Assembly: GCF_031928785.1 (NCBI RefSeq)
Contig: NZ_JARQAL010000003.1
Length of the DNA stretch: 64,000 nucleotides
Origin: Enterococcus_C asini_A
GTDB lineage: Bacteria > Bacillota > Bacilli > Lactobacillales > Enterococcaceae
Direction: 5' to 3' (one strand)
How positions within the stretch are numbered: position 1 is the stretch's first letter; every line of letters starts with the position of its first letter. The translations under genes were made by a program, and so were the position numbers. The notes under the pieces are model-generated. The model saw only the letters and a program-made list of their open reading frames with translations. It was not told the DNA's origin and did not search any database. Shown here piece after piece: positions 9,629-18,286 of the stretch.

Positions 9629-10144
9629 TTACCCTAAGTATTCTTCAAGGCTTTCAAGTTCAATGCTTTCATCAAAAAGATGGCCGTCTAGCCAAATCGT
9701 AGGGACAAATTGGATATTGGCAGCGTTGGCTTCTTTTCTGACTGCTTCTTTCATCTCGTGATCCGCGGATAGAGAAAGACCTAAATGATTTTCTGCAAAG
9801 TCTTTTAATTCCGGTAATGATAACTCTTGCCATTCTTTTTGAGTAACAAAAATATCGGTAATAGCAGCGATTGCTTTTTGGGAATCTGTTTTTGGTACAT
9901 AGTCATGGAGAAAATTGCCTTTTCGCAAACTTTCTTTGTCTTTATCTAATAATTTGATTGTTCGCAGCAACTGACCGGAATTTGTTTTTTCATTTAATAA
10001 ATCACTAGAAGCAAAAAACCATTTTTTACAGTACGGACAAGCCAAATTTAAAAACTCCCGAGAGTGGTGGGGCGCATTCTTTTGCCCAATGGGAATGCCA
10101 GTCTCTTGATTTGTCAGTTCCCCTTTGATGATGGTAATATCCAT
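9629..10144 (-). CDS. DsbA-family thioredoxin-like oxidoreductase (cytoplasmic)
   Basis: A CPYC redox motif near residue 37 (LACPYCKKWF) and a cis-proline loop FVPTIWLDG near the C-terminus, separated by an alpha-helical insert, give the DsbA/thioredoxin_4 fold. There is no signal peptide or membrane anchor, so it acts in the cytoplasm, unlike secreted DsbA. Substrate unknown. I place the start at the ATG at 10144, which has AGAAGGTG upstream; an upstream TTG frame extension has no such site. It is a single gene on the - strand between whiA and cdaA. 171 residues. Confidence 0.85.
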   Translation of the reverse strand: MDITIIKGELTNQETGIPIGQKNAPHHSREFLNLACPYCKKWFFASSDLLNEKTNSGQLLRTIKLLDKDKESLRKGNFLHDYVPKTDSQKAIAAITDIFVTQKEWQELSLPELKDFAENHLGLSLSADHEMKEAVRKEANAANIQFVPTIWLDGHLFDESIELESLEEYLG

Positions 10145-10280
10145 GTAAACACCTTCTTTTTTCTTTAGTGTAAGCAAAAATGGTAAGGATGGCTAGTTTT
10201 TTATCTCAGATGGTAGAAAAGCTTTTAATCAGGAGTTTTCATGATTTTTACAAGGATTTTGCTTCAAAAATCGGACAATA

Positions 10281-10289
10281 TGGTATACT
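10281..10289 (+). promoter_or_regulatory. Extended -10 promoter of cdaA-cdaR-glmM
   Basis: TGGTATACT is an extended -10 element 35 bases before the cdaA GTG start. Its position inside an upstream open extension of the cdaA frame supports the later start codon. Confidence 0.65.
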
Positions 10290-10323
10290 GTGTAAGGAAG
10301 TCAGCAGCAAAGGAGGTCTGCCT

Positions 10324-11214
10324 GTGTCTTTTAAATTAGACGATTTTTTTAATATCCAAAACTGGCAAGAGATCTTTACGACTGATATCTTTTCAATCAG
10401 CTTTCTCGTAAATGTACTAGATATTTTGGTGGTCTGGTACTTAATCTATAAGCTGATTCAGTTAGTGAGAGGAACCAAAGCGATTCAACTATTTAAAGGA
10501 GTCGCGGTATTTATTGCCATACGCTTAGGAGCGGAATTGATTGGTCTGCATACTTTATCATGGTTGATGGATCAAGTCATTACTTATGGGGTGATTGCAG
10601 CAATTGTAATCTTCCAGCCGGAGATTCGTCGAGGGCTGGAGCACTTAGGTCGCAGCTCATTGTTTTTATCCACTAAGACTGAGCAACGAGAAGAAGAGAA
10701 ATTGATCAAAGCCTTGGATAAAGCGGTGCAATATATGTCGAAACGACGCATCGGGGCTTTAATTACCATCGAACGCAATACCGGCCTTGAGGAATACATC
10801 GAAACGGGGATTCCACTAGATGCGGATATTACCGGAGAATTGTTGATCAATATCTTTATTCCCAATACCCCCCTGCATGATGGAGCAGTTATTTTACGAC
10901 AAGATAAAATTGCTGTGGCTTGTGCCTATCTACCTTTATCAGAGAGTATGTTGATTCCAAAAGAATTTGGAACAAGGCATCGGGCGGCAGTTGGTGTTAG
11001 TGAAGTCAGTGATGCTTTGACCGTTGTAGTCTCTGAAGAAACCGGTGATATTAGTATTACCTTAAATAATGAATTGCGACCAGGGTTGACGCAAACGGAG
11101 TTTCTGGACTTGTTGCAAGCAGAGCTGGTCACAGATACGGTAGAAAGTAAAAAAGGTATTTTGCAATCCTTTATTGATGGTGTCACAGGCGTTGGTAAAG
11201 GAGGCAAAAAATGA
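10324..11214 (+). CDS. cdaA: Diadenylate cyclase CdaA (c-di-AMP synthase)
   Basis: CdaA makes cyclic di-AMP from two ATP. The protein has about three N-terminal membrane helices (residues ~20-100) and then the DAC domain with both catalytic signatures: DGAVILRQD and GTRHRAAVG. The start is GTG at 10324, seven bases after AAAGGAGG; the frame is open further upstream but there it crosses the promoter. cdaR begins in the stop codon (ATGA overlap) and glmM follows, the conserved cdaA-cdaR-glmM operon in which CdaR and GlmM both bind and modulate CdaA. 296 residues, usual length. Confidence 0.95.
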   Translation: MSFKLDDFFNIQNWQEIFTTDIFSISFLVNVLDILVVWYLIYKLIQLVRGTKAIQLFKGVAVFIAIRLGAELIGLHTLSWLMDQVITYGVIAAIVIFQPEIRRGLEHLGRSSLFLSTKTEQREEEKLIKALDKAVQYMSKRRIGALITIERNTGLEEYIETGIPLDADITGELLINIFIPNTPLHDGAVILRQDKIAVACAYLPLSESMLIPKEFGTRHRAAVGVSEVSDALTVVVSEETGDISITLNNELRPGLTQTEFLDLLQAELVTDTVESKKGILQSFIDGVTGVGKGGKK

Positions 11215-12341
11215 AGAAACCCAAAATAAGAATTCGTACGAACGTTTTGTATGGTTTTACAGCTTTAATTTTTGCGTTGATTCTGTTCTTCTATGCCAAT
11301 GGGCGGAGCTTGGTTTCTCAAATTTCCACTAATTCTACGGAAGCTTTTGAAGAAACGTTAAACAATGTGAAAGTCCAACCTTACTACGATAACGAGAAAT
11401 ATTACATTCATGGCTATAGTCCCACCGTCTCCGTGAAGTTAAGCAGTATTAATCGAGTACAGCTAAATGCGGAAGCCAATGTGGAAACACGGAATTTTGA
11501 AGTGATTGCAGATTTAACTGGCTTAGGGGAAGGTACTCATGAAGTGAAACTACGCTTACAAAACATGAGTTCTGCTGTAAGTGGCACGATTACCCCAGCA
11601 AAAATCACGGTGACAATAGAAAGTAAGGCTTCAGAAAAGATGTCGGTGGAGCCAGTCGTGTCCACAGCGAATCTGACAGAAGGGTATACATTAGACAGTG
11701 TCAGTGTGAGCCCTGAAGAAGTAAACATTACTACAGGCGCTCAAACGTTAAAAGAGATTGATCGATTGGTGGCAACGGTGGATTCAGCCAAAGTTACCGA
11801 TGAAAACCTTGAGGAAAAAGTTCGAATTCAAGCCTTGGATAAAGAAGGCAATACCTTAAGTGTAGAATCTGATCCAGCTGAGGTGACGGTAAAAGTAGTT
11901 TTAAGTGCACCGCAAAAACAAGTCTTACTTTATCCGCAACAAACTGGGACGCTAGCAAGTAATGTTAGCAGTGTGGCCTTAGATTTGGCTGAAACAACAG
12001 CCATTATCACTGGCCAGCAATCTGCCCTAGATGAGATTTCTGAGTTGCCGGTATTAGTAGATGTTTCGGATATTACGCGGACAACGACCAAAAAAGTACC
12101 GATACTGGTGGATGATGGATTAACCGTACAACCAACAGAAGTTTCAGTTACGATTACACCGCGACTGGCTACAAGTAATAGCACGACTACTCCAAGTAGC
12201 AATTCTCAAACGAGAGGAAATCAATCTACCAATAATCAAGAAACCACTCCATCTACTACGAAAAGTAGCGAAGCCGTAAGCTCAACGTCTACTTCAGAAA
12301 GTAGTGCGTCACAAGAGAGTACCACCAATTCGAAAAACTAA
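11211..12341 (+). CDS. cdaR: CdaA regulatory protein CdaR (YbbR domains)
   Basis: One N-terminal membrane helix (residues ~11-32, ALIFALILFFYANG) anchors an extracellular chain of YbbR repeats; recurring elements such as PYYDNEKYYIHGYSPTVSVKL and LTEGYTLDSVSVSPEEVNIT show at least three units. The last ~55 residues are low-complexity Ser/Thr/Asn, a likely flexible linker in the wall. CdaR binds CdaA in the membrane and tunes c-di-AMP synthesis. The start overlaps the cdaA stop by 4 bases, so translation is coupled. 376 residues. Confidence 0.92.
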   Translation: MKKPKIRIRTNVLYGFTALIFALILFFYANGRSLVSQISTNSTEAFEETLNNVKVQPYYDNEKYYIHGYSPTVSVKLSSINRVQLNAEANVETRNFEVIADLTGLGEGTHEVKLRLQNMSSAVSGTITPAKITVTIESKASEKMSVEPVVSTANLTEGYTLDSVSVSPEEVNITTGAQTLKEIDRLVATVDSAKVTDENLEEKVRIQALDKEGNTLSVESDPAEVTVKVVLSAPQKQVLLYPQQTGTLASNVSSVALDLAETTAIITGQQSALDEISELPVLVDVSDITRTTTKKVPILVDDGLTVQPTEVSVTITPRLATSNSTTTPSSNSQTRGNQSTNNQETTPSTTKSSEAVSSTSTSESSASQESTTNSKN

Positions 12342-12423
12342 TAACTAATACATCAGTCGGCGAGAGTCGACAAAATCATTCCTAGAAATAACATTAGGAT
12401 CATTTTGATGAAGGAGTATGAAC

Positions 12424-13779
12424 ATGGGAAAATATTTTGGAACAGATGGCGTCAGAGGCGAAGCAAATGTAGAATTAACGCCGGAATTGGCCTTTAAATT
12501 AGGTCGCTGTGGTGGCTATGTATTAAGCCAACACGAAAGCGATGATAAACGACCTCGAGTTTTAGTCGGTCGAGATACGCGAATTTCTGGTCAAATGTTA
12601 GAAAGTGCTTTAATCGCAGGTTTATTATCAGTAGGAATTGAAGTCTTCCAACTAGGTGTGATTTCTACACCAGGGGTTGCATACTTAACCCGGGTTCAAA
12701 AAGCCAGCGCTGGGGTCATGATTTCTGCTTCTCACAATCCAGCACTAGACAACGGCATCAAATTTTTCGGAGCCGATGGGTTTAAATTAGTAGATGACCA
12801 AGAGCTAGAAATCGAAGCCTTGTTAGATGCTAGTGAAGATTTATTGCCTCGCCCATCTGCAGAAGGTTTAGGAACTGTGGAAGAATTTCCAGAAGGACTG
12901 TTGAAGTATTCTCAATTCTTGGAACAAACCATTACCGGTGATCTTTCCGGATTAACCTTATGTATTGATGCCGCCAATGGTGCCACAGCTACTAGTGTAA
13001 ACCGGTTATTTGCCGATTTAGAAACCGAATTTTTCACCATCGGTACAAAACCTGATGGCTTAAATATCAATGATGGCGTGGGTTCCACTCATCCTGAGGC
13101 TCTGGCGGCCTTTGTATTAGAAAAAGGTGCTGATGCTGGTTTGGCCTTTGATGGCGATGGGGACCGAGTGATTGCAGTAGATGAGCTAGGTAATATCGTG
13201 GATGGAGACAAAATCATGTACATCTGCGCCAAATATTTAGCTAGCAAAAAACGTTTGAAACAAGACACTATTGTTACCACTGTAATGAGTAACCTAGGTT
13301 TCCATAAAGCCGTGGAAGAAATTGGCCTAAAAGATGTGATCACTCAAGTGGGGGATCGCTATGTAGTAGAAGAAATGCGGAAAAATGATTATAATTTTGG
13401 CGGGGAACAATCCGGCCACATGATCTTCTTGGATTTCAACACCACAGGAGACGGCATGCTTTCCGGGATTCAGTTGTTGAGCATTATGAAAGCAACGGGC
13501 AAAAAACTATCTGAATTAGCAGCAGAAGTGACCATCTATCCTCAGAAGTTAGTCAACATTCGTGTGTCTGATAAATACGGTGCTATGGATGTACCAGCCA
13601 TTAAAGCAGTCATTGAAGAAGCAGAGGAAGAAATGGCCGGCAATGGCCGCATCTTGGTGCGACCTTCCGGAACGGAACCTTTGTTGCGGGTCATGGCAGA
13701 AGCAGAAACCGATGAAAAAGTGAACTATTATGTAGAAAAAATTGCTGCAGTTGTCCGTGCAGAAATCGGAATCGAATAA
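12424..13779 (+). CDS. glmM: Phosphoglucosamine mutase
   Basis: GlmM converts glucosamine-6-phosphate to glucosamine-1-phosphate for UDP-GlcNAc and peptidoglycan synthesis. Active-site elements are all present: the phosphoserine loop ISASHNPALDNGIK (about residue 100), metal loop FDGDGDR (about 240) and phosphate-binding RPSGTEPLLRV near the C-terminus. The ATG at 12424 is seven bases after AAGGAG and gives the family N-terminus MGKYFGTDGVRG; the ATG at 12418 touches the Shine-Dalgarno. An imperfect inverted repeat precedes the gene (12372-12406). Last gene of the cdaA operon. 451 residues. Confidence 0.97.
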   Translation: MGKYFGTDGVRGEANVELTPELAFKLGRCGGYVLSQHESDDKRPRVLVGRDTRISGQMLESALIAGLLSVGIEVFQLGVISTPGVAYLTRVQKASAGVMISASHNPALDNGIKFFGADGFKLVDDQELEIEALLDASEDLLPRPSAEGLGTVEEFPEGLLKYSQFLEQTITGDLSGLTLCIDAANGATATSVNRLFADLETEFFTIGTKPDGLNINDGVGSTHPEALAAFVLEKGADAGLAFDGDGDRVIAVDELGNIVDGDKIMYICAKYLASKKRLKQDTIVTTVMSNLGFHKAVEEIGLKDVITQVGDRYVVEEMRKNDYNFGGEQSGHMIFLDFNTTGDGMLSGIQLLSIMKATGKKLSELAAEVTIYPQKLVNIRVSDKYGAMDVPAIKAVIEEAEEEMAGNGRILVRPSGTEPLLRVMAEAETDEKVNYYVEKIAAVVRAEIGIE

Positions 13780-13788
13780 AGTGAAAAA

Positions 13789-13833
13789 GGCTTCACCCAC
13801 TAATGCTTAGTAGTTAGTGGGTGAAGCTTTTTT
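13789..13833 (+). terminator. Terminator of cdaA-cdaR-glmM
   Basis: GGCTTCACCCACTAA pairs with TTAGTGGGTGAAGCT and is followed by T6; A5 precedes the stem, so it may also work on the - strand. Confidence 0.92.
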
Positions 13834-13871
13834 AATAGGAGAGATTTTATTTTGATACAATTAATTGAAGC

Positions 13872-13917
13872 AAAAAAGTAGCCCTTTTTTGGTTTGTTAA
13901 ACCTAAGGGCTACTTTT
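13872..13917 (-). terminator. Terminator of glmS
   Basis: On the - strand AAAAGTAGCCC pairs with GGGCTACTTTTTT, 15 bases after the glmS stop. Confidence 0.88.
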
Positions 13918-13932
13918 GGCTTTAGCTCACAA

Positions 13933-15744
13933 TTATTCCACTGTAACAGATTTTGCCAAGTTTCGTGGTTTGTCCACATCATATCCTCGTTGCAACGTAG
14001 CAAAGTATGCCAATAGTTGCGTTGGCAAAACAGCAATTAAGCTAGTTAAGAAGGGGTGAACGTGTGGAAGTAGAATCTGGTCGCCAACTTTAGCTAAGTT
14101 TTCGCTGACCATCACTAATGTGTGAGCGCCACGACTTTCCACTTCTTTCAAATTGCCACGAGTATGTGAACCCATAACTTCTTCGGTAATGATTCCAATC
14201 ACAGGAGTGCCTTCTTCGATTAAAGCGATGGTACCGTGTTTTAATTCTCCAGCGGCAAAGCCTTCTGCTTGAATATAAGAGATTTCTTTTAATTTTAAAG
14301 CCGCTTCCATGGACACATAATAATCATTGCCACGACCGATGTAAAAAGCATTCCGGGTGGTAGTTAAGTATTCGGCAGTCAGTTCGCTGAAGCGTTCTTT
14401 TTCAGAAATAAGACTTTCCATGCCAGTGGCTACAAGACCTAGTTCGTAGAAGACGTCAAAGTCGCTAGCAGCGGAGATTCCTTTTTGCCGTCCCAATGCC
14501 GTAGCAAGAATCGCCATAACGCCGATTTGGGCAGTGTAGGCTTTAGTGGAAGCTACAGCAATTTCTGGGCCGGCATATAGTAATAATGTATGGTCCGCTT
14601 CTCTTGATAAAGTAGAACCAGCTACGTTGGTAATAGTTAAGGCTGGATAGCCCATTTCATTGGTTTTAACCAATACTTGCCGGCTGTCAGCTGTTTCACC
14701 ACTTTGGCTTAAATAGATAAAGAAAGGTTTTTCAGAGAGCAAAGGCATATTGTAACCAAATTCACTGGATAAATGAATTTCCACTGGGAGTTGGGTTAAG
14801 CTTTCAAAAAGTTTTTTGGCAGCCCAGCCTGCGTTATTACTAGTACCGCACGCCACGATGTAAATTCGATCACTATTAGCGATTTGTTTCAATAAGCTAG
14901 CTTCAATGGCAATGCTGCCATCTTCATTTCGGTATTCTTGTACTAGGCGACGCATAACAGCTGGCTGTTCGTCTACTTCTTTTAACATATAGTAAGGATA
15001 TGTCCCTTTTTCAATATCGGTCAAATCAAGTTGGGCTTCATAAGATGGACGGAAGACGGGGGTTCCTTGTCTATCGTAAATAGTGATTTTGTCTGGGGTA
15101 ACGATCACCATTTCACCATCAGCAATTTCTACAAATTCGTGTGTTTGATCGATCATAGCCATGGCATCACTACAAACTACGTTGAAACCATCTCCTAAGC
15201 CAATTAAAAGAGGGCTTTTATTTTTTGCTACGTAAAGCACGTCGGGATTTTGCTGATCCACTAGGGCAAAAGCGTAGGAGCCTTGGATCATGCCGAGAAC
15301 TTTTTGGAAAGCCGCTTCCGTAGTAAGATCCTCTTGGTTCATTAGTTCTTCAATTAAATGAACTACGATTTCGGTATCGGTTTGACCTTTGAATTGGTGG
15401 TCAGCTAAGTAAGTTTGGTGCAATTCGTCAAAATTTTCAATGACGCCATTATGCACTAATACTAAACGACCACTGGCAGAAGTATGGGGATGCGCATTGG
15501 CCTCACTTGGTTTTCCATGAGTTGCCCAGCGTGTATGTCCTATACCAATCGTTCCTGTTACTTCTGGAGTCACTTTTTCTGCTAAGTTTTTAATCCGTCC
15601 TTGGGCTTTTATAAGATGGCTAGAAGTGCGATTGGCGACATATAAACCTGCTGAGTCGTATCCCCGATATTCTAAACGTTCTAAACCTTGTAAAATTACC
15701 AATTCTGCCTGTTGTTTTCCAATAATTCCTACAATTCCACACAT
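13933..15744 (-). CDS. glmS: Glutamine-fructose-6-phosphate aminotransferase (isomerizing)
   Basis: GlmS makes glucosamine-6-phosphate from fructose-6-phosphate and glutamine, the first step of amino-sugar synthesis. The catalytic cysteine follows the initiator Met (MCGIVGIIG), so the start is certain. N-terminal class II glutaminase domain (to ~240) with RGYDSAG and GHTRWATHG, then two SIS sugar-isomerase domains with CGTSNNAGW and SQSGETADS, ending in the conserved DKPRNLAKSVTVE. 603 residues, normal. It is convergent with glmM, has its own terminator, and its mRNA leader contains a glmS ribozyme, so it is controlled by its product. Confidence 0.98.
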   Translation of the reverse strand: MCGIVGIIGKQQAELVILQGLERLEYRGYDSAGLYVANRTSSHLIKAQGRIKNLAEKVTPEVTGTIGIGHTRWATHGKPSEANAHPHTSASGRLVLVHNGVIENFDELHQTYLADHQFKGQTDTEIVVHLIEELMNQEDLTTEAAFQKVLGMIQGSYAFALVDQQNPDVLYVAKNKSPLLIGLGDGFNVVCSDAMAMIDQTHEFVEIADGEMVIVTPDKITIYDRQGTPVFRPSYEAQLDLTDIEKGTYPYYMLKEVDEQPAVMRRLVQEYRNEDGSIAIEASLLKQIANSDRIYIVACGTSNNAGWAAKKLFESLTQLPVEIHLSSEFGYNMPLLSEKPFFIYLSQSGETADSRQVLVKTNEMGYPALTITNVAGSTLSREADHTLLLYAGPEIAVASTKAYTAQIGVMAILATALGRQKGISAASDFDVFYELGLVATGMESLISEKERFSELTAEYLTTTRNAFYIGRGNDYYVSMEAALKLKEISYIQAEGFAAGELKHGTIALIEEGTPVIGIITEEVMGSHTRGNLKEVESRGAHTLVMVSENLAKVGDQILLPHVHPFLTSLIAVLPTQLLAYFATLQRGYDVDKPRNLAKSVTVE

Positions 15745-15805
15745 GTAAACTGTCCTACTTTCTTAGTTTCTTTTAGTTTATGATGTGTTTTTATCTGCTT
15801 GCTTA

Positions 15806-15930
15806 AGTCTCTGTCTCACTTTTTTGCAAAAGTGTTTTGCCATAAGCTAAAGAGTGCAGTCCCCAGAGCCATCCGCCGAATTTTTCGATAAGCTCTCTCC
15901 TCGTCACCTGTTGGAACAGGCCAGGCGCTA
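15806..15930 (-). ncRNA. glmS ribozyme/riboswitch in the glmS leader
   Basis: Read on the - strand, the glmS leader contains the invariant core of the glmS ribozyme in order: cleavage site A|GCGCC (cut between 15929 and 15928), a P1-type stem CCTG-TTCCAA-CAGG, GACGAGG, TTATCGA, TTCGGCGGATG, then a downstream P3/P4 region with a CACTTTTGCAAAAAAGTG-like hairpin. This RNA cleaves itself when glucosamine-6-phosphate binds, which destabilises the mRNA and gives feedback control of GlmS. The 3' boundary is approximate. Confidence 0.95.
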
Positions 15931-15982
15931 TCCTAATGGTCTAACTATCCTCCTGGAATTTATTTTATAAAAACACAGGAAC

Positions 15983-16011
15983 ATTGTATCTTTAATCGCA
16001 TTTTATGTCAA
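15983..16011 (-). promoter_or_regulatory. glmS promoter
   Basis: On the - strand TTGACA (16011-16006) and TACAAT (15988-15983) are separated by 17 bases. Transcription would start near 15976, about 47 bases before the ribozyme cleavage site. Confidence 0.9.
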
Positions 16012-16297
16012 CGCTAAATATATTTTAAGTTAATTGGTATAGTTGCTTTGGAAGGGTAGGGATTTGAAGGGACGATTTTTTATTTTTTAAAAGTCTTTAA
16101 AACTTGCAATGAAAAGGATTACTAAACATAAAGAGAATTCTAAAAGAAAAAAGAAATTTTTTTGAATAGACCAATTTTAAAAGGAGACAACTAAAATAAA
16201 GTTTGATTGACGGCAAAAGAAAAATATTGAAAAGTGTTTTGTTTCTGTAATTAAATAAGGTATCATTTCAAGTAGAGTATTAAATGGGAGGATGACC
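16012..16297. other. AT-rich divergent intergenic region between glmS promoter and the next gene
   Basis: I see no gene, hairpin terminator or clear repeat here. A possible weak promoter for the downstream gene is TTGAAA (16228-16233) with TTAAAT (16251-16256) at 17 bases, or TATCAT at 16261-16266; neither is convincing. Confidence 0.4.
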
Positions 16298-16588
16298 ATG
16301 GAAAATCGAGTACAGCAAATGAGCTTTCAAGAACTAAAGGCGGTGGTGGCTTCCTTAGAGGAGAATCCTGAGATTACACCGGAAACTAAAGTCTTTTTAG
16401 ATACCGGTTGGGATAGCTTACAGGAAATTTTGCCTGGCGCGATTAAAGTCGCTACAGCCCAAGGTTTTACTGTGACAGATTCATTGACCAATGAACGCTT
16501 TCCTGGGTTTGCATTGCCAGAAAAAGCAGAAAAATTTGAAACACAAGGTGATCTTGAAACGGTTATTATTATTGAAAATCTGTATTAA
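16298..16588 (+). CDS. Hypothetical protein (96 aa), unknown family
   Basis: The ATG at 16298 is six bases after GGGAGG, a strong start; the ATG at 16292 touches that site. The product is acidic, soluble, with no membrane segment, and has a recognisable ETKVFLDTGWDSLQEILPGAIKVATAQGF segment that reads like a globular alpha/beta domain. I do not recognise the family. It is 49 bases upstream of sppA and may be co-transcribed with it; a hairpin terminator is not visible between them. Confidence 0.75.
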   Translation: MENRVQQMSFQELKAVVASLEENPEITPETKVFLDTGWDSLQEILPGAIKVATAQGFTVTDSLTNERFPGFALPEKAEKFETQGDLETVIIIENLY

Positions 16589-16637
16589 CCGATAATCTGA
16601 ACCAGTTATAGGTACGAGAAATAGGGGAGTGTGGAAA

Positions 16638-17660
16638 ATGAATCAAAGAAGATGGGTAGCCTTGGCTATTGCGGCGGGGTTGTTGATTTTTTCCGGAATG
16701 ACGCAACGAGTAACCCAAGTACCAGATGAAGATGAATTAAAAGGAATCAATGAACTGCTTTATGGCAATCATGAACTAGAAAAAACAGTTATTGAAGAAG
16801 GTTCAGAAAGTCAGCAGATTTTAAAGCTCTCTGTGGATGGTACCATTGCGGATACGGGTTCTAGTAGTTTGTTTGCCAGTGAAACCTATGATCATCAACG
16901 TTTTTTAGAAGAGTTAGATGAGGCGGCAAATGATGAGCAAATTAAGGGGATTTTATTAGAAGTAAATTCTCCTGGTGGTGGTGTGTATGAAAGTGCCGAA
17001 ATTGCCAAAAAAATGGCTGCTATTAAAGAAGCGGGAATCCCTCTTTACGTCAGTATGAAACAAATGGCTGCCAGTGGCGGGTATTATATTTCTGCAGCTG
17101 CAGACAAGATTTTTGCCAGTGAAGAGACTGTTACCGGCTCAATTGGGGTCATTATGTCGGGAACCAATTATGCTGGTTTATTTGAAAAATTAGGGATTGA
17201 AGATACCACGGTGAAAAGTGGTGCATTAAAAGATATTGGTTCCAGCACCCGAGAACCTACTGCCGAAGACAAAGCGGTATTGCAGGCTTATGTGGACAGT
17301 GCCTTTAGTCGTTTTGTCAAAACGGTGGCCAATGGACGGAAGATGTCTGAAGAAGCAGTACGGACGCTAGCTGATGGTCGGATTTACGATGGAGCGCAAG
17401 CCAAAGAAAATGGGTTGATCGATGAAATTGGGTTTCCAGAAGATGCTTTAGTGGCTTTAAAAGCGGATCAAAATCTTGAAAATGCCCAAGTGGTGGAGTA
17501 TCAAGTGAATGCTACAAGCTTTGCTTCTTCGTGGCTTGGGGTGAAATTAGCAGAAGCCCAAGGATTAAAACAAACGGAAAACAGTCGCTTAGTCAACTTG
17601 GTGGAATCTTTAGGAACACCGGAGTCACCAAAGCCTCTTTATTATTATGGAGGTGAGTAA
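16638..17660 (+). CDS. sppA: Signal peptide peptidase SppA
   Basis: SppA is a membrane-bound Ser-Lys protease that degrades signal peptides and, in Bacillus, is linked to stress and lantibiotic resistance. One N-terminal membrane anchor (residues ~7-22) is followed by the S49 domain: EVNSPGGGVYESAEIA, the serine motif KQMAASGGYYISAAAD, TGSIGVIM, and the lysine region TVKSGALKDIGSSTRE. The ATG at 16638 is eight bases after GGGGAG; a GTG nine bases earlier overlaps it. 340 residues, the short Gram-positive form. The next gene begins 1 base after the stop. Confidence 0.94.
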   Translation: MNQRRWVALAIAAGLLIFSGMTQRVTQVPDEDELKGINELLYGNHELEKTVIEEGSESQQILKLSVDGTIADTGSSSLFASETYDHQRFLEELDEAANDEQIKGILLEVNSPGGGVYESAEIAKKMAAIKEAGIPLYVSMKQMAASGGYYISAAADKIFASEETVTGSIGVIMSGTNYAGLFEKLGIEDTTVKSGALKDIGSSTREPTAEDKAVLQAYVDSAFSRFVKTVANGRKMSEEAVRTLADGRIYDGAQAKENGLIDEIGFPEDALVALKADQNLENAQVVEYQVNATSFASSWLGVKLAEAQGLKQTENSRLVNLVESLGTPESPKPLYYYGGE

Positions 17661-17661
17661 G

Positions 17662-18273
17662 ATGTCAGCTGAAAAAGAGGAAAGTAAAAAGTCCACAAAG
17701 CCTAAAGTTTTCTTCAATGAAAAAGAAGTCTTGGGACGGAAGAAAGCTAAAGGGACTGAGTTAAAACGCCTGCAACAAAAATGGCAACCTTACGAAGAAC
17801 CAGAAGGAGAGCAACCAGGGTTCCCACGTTACTTTTACGCTGGTTTTTGGATGCGTAGTTTTGCTTTTGTTTTAGACTTGCTTTGTATCAGTGCCATTCA
17901 AACAAGTACCGTGGGTTTGGTTTATTCTTTACTGGGTTTAGTGGATACAGGAAATTATTTTGGTTTGTACAATCTTTTTTGTATCGGGATTTACCTGGCG
18001 TACTTCACTTTGCTGACAAAATTTAACCACGGGCAGACCATTGGGAAAATGGCCTTTGGTTTACGGGTCGTTTCGGTAAAAGGAGAGTTAACCTGGGGGA
18101 CGATTTTGATTCGGGAAACGGTCTGTCGCTTTATACTTATGGGCTTTCCTTTAATCATCGGCTATTTACCAGCGGCTTTTAGCAAGTATAAACAACATGT
18201 AGGGGATTATTTCAGTGAGACCAGTGTGGTAACCGTTAATCTGATTAAAGCATTTAACAAAGAACTCATTTAA
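17662..18273 (+). CDS. RDD family membrane protein
   Basis: A charged, lysine-rich N-terminal tail (~55 residues) is followed by an RDD domain with membrane segments around FAFVLDLLCISAIQTS, LFCIGIYLAYFTLL and LIRETVCRFILMGFPLIIGYL. The TIGKMAFGLRVVS segment after the second helix is typical for the family. RDD proteins are small multi-pass proteins of mostly unknown function; some act in ion homeostasis. Start ATG at 17662 after GGAGGTGA; the Shine-Dalgarno lies inside the end of sppA, so the genes are coupled. The sppA-RDD pairing resembles the Bacillus sppA-yteJ pair, which suggests a shared role with SppA. Confidence 0.85.
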   Translation: MSAEKEESKKSTKPKVFFNEKEVLGRKKAKGTELKRLQQKWQPYEEPEGEQPGFPRYFYAGFWMRSFAFVLDLLCISAIQTSTVGLVYSLLGLVDTGNYFGLYNLFCIGIYLAYFTLLTKFNHGQTIGKMAFGLRVVSVKGELTWGTILIRETVCRFILMGFPLIIGYLPAAFSKYKQHVGDYFSETSVVTVNLIKAFNKELI

Positions 18274-18286
18274 AAGGGGTGAAAAA

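Noticed and set aside
12372..12406. Imperfect inverted repeat in front of glmM
   Set aside because: Mismatched stem without T tract; it could be an mRNA processing site but nothing supports a specific function.
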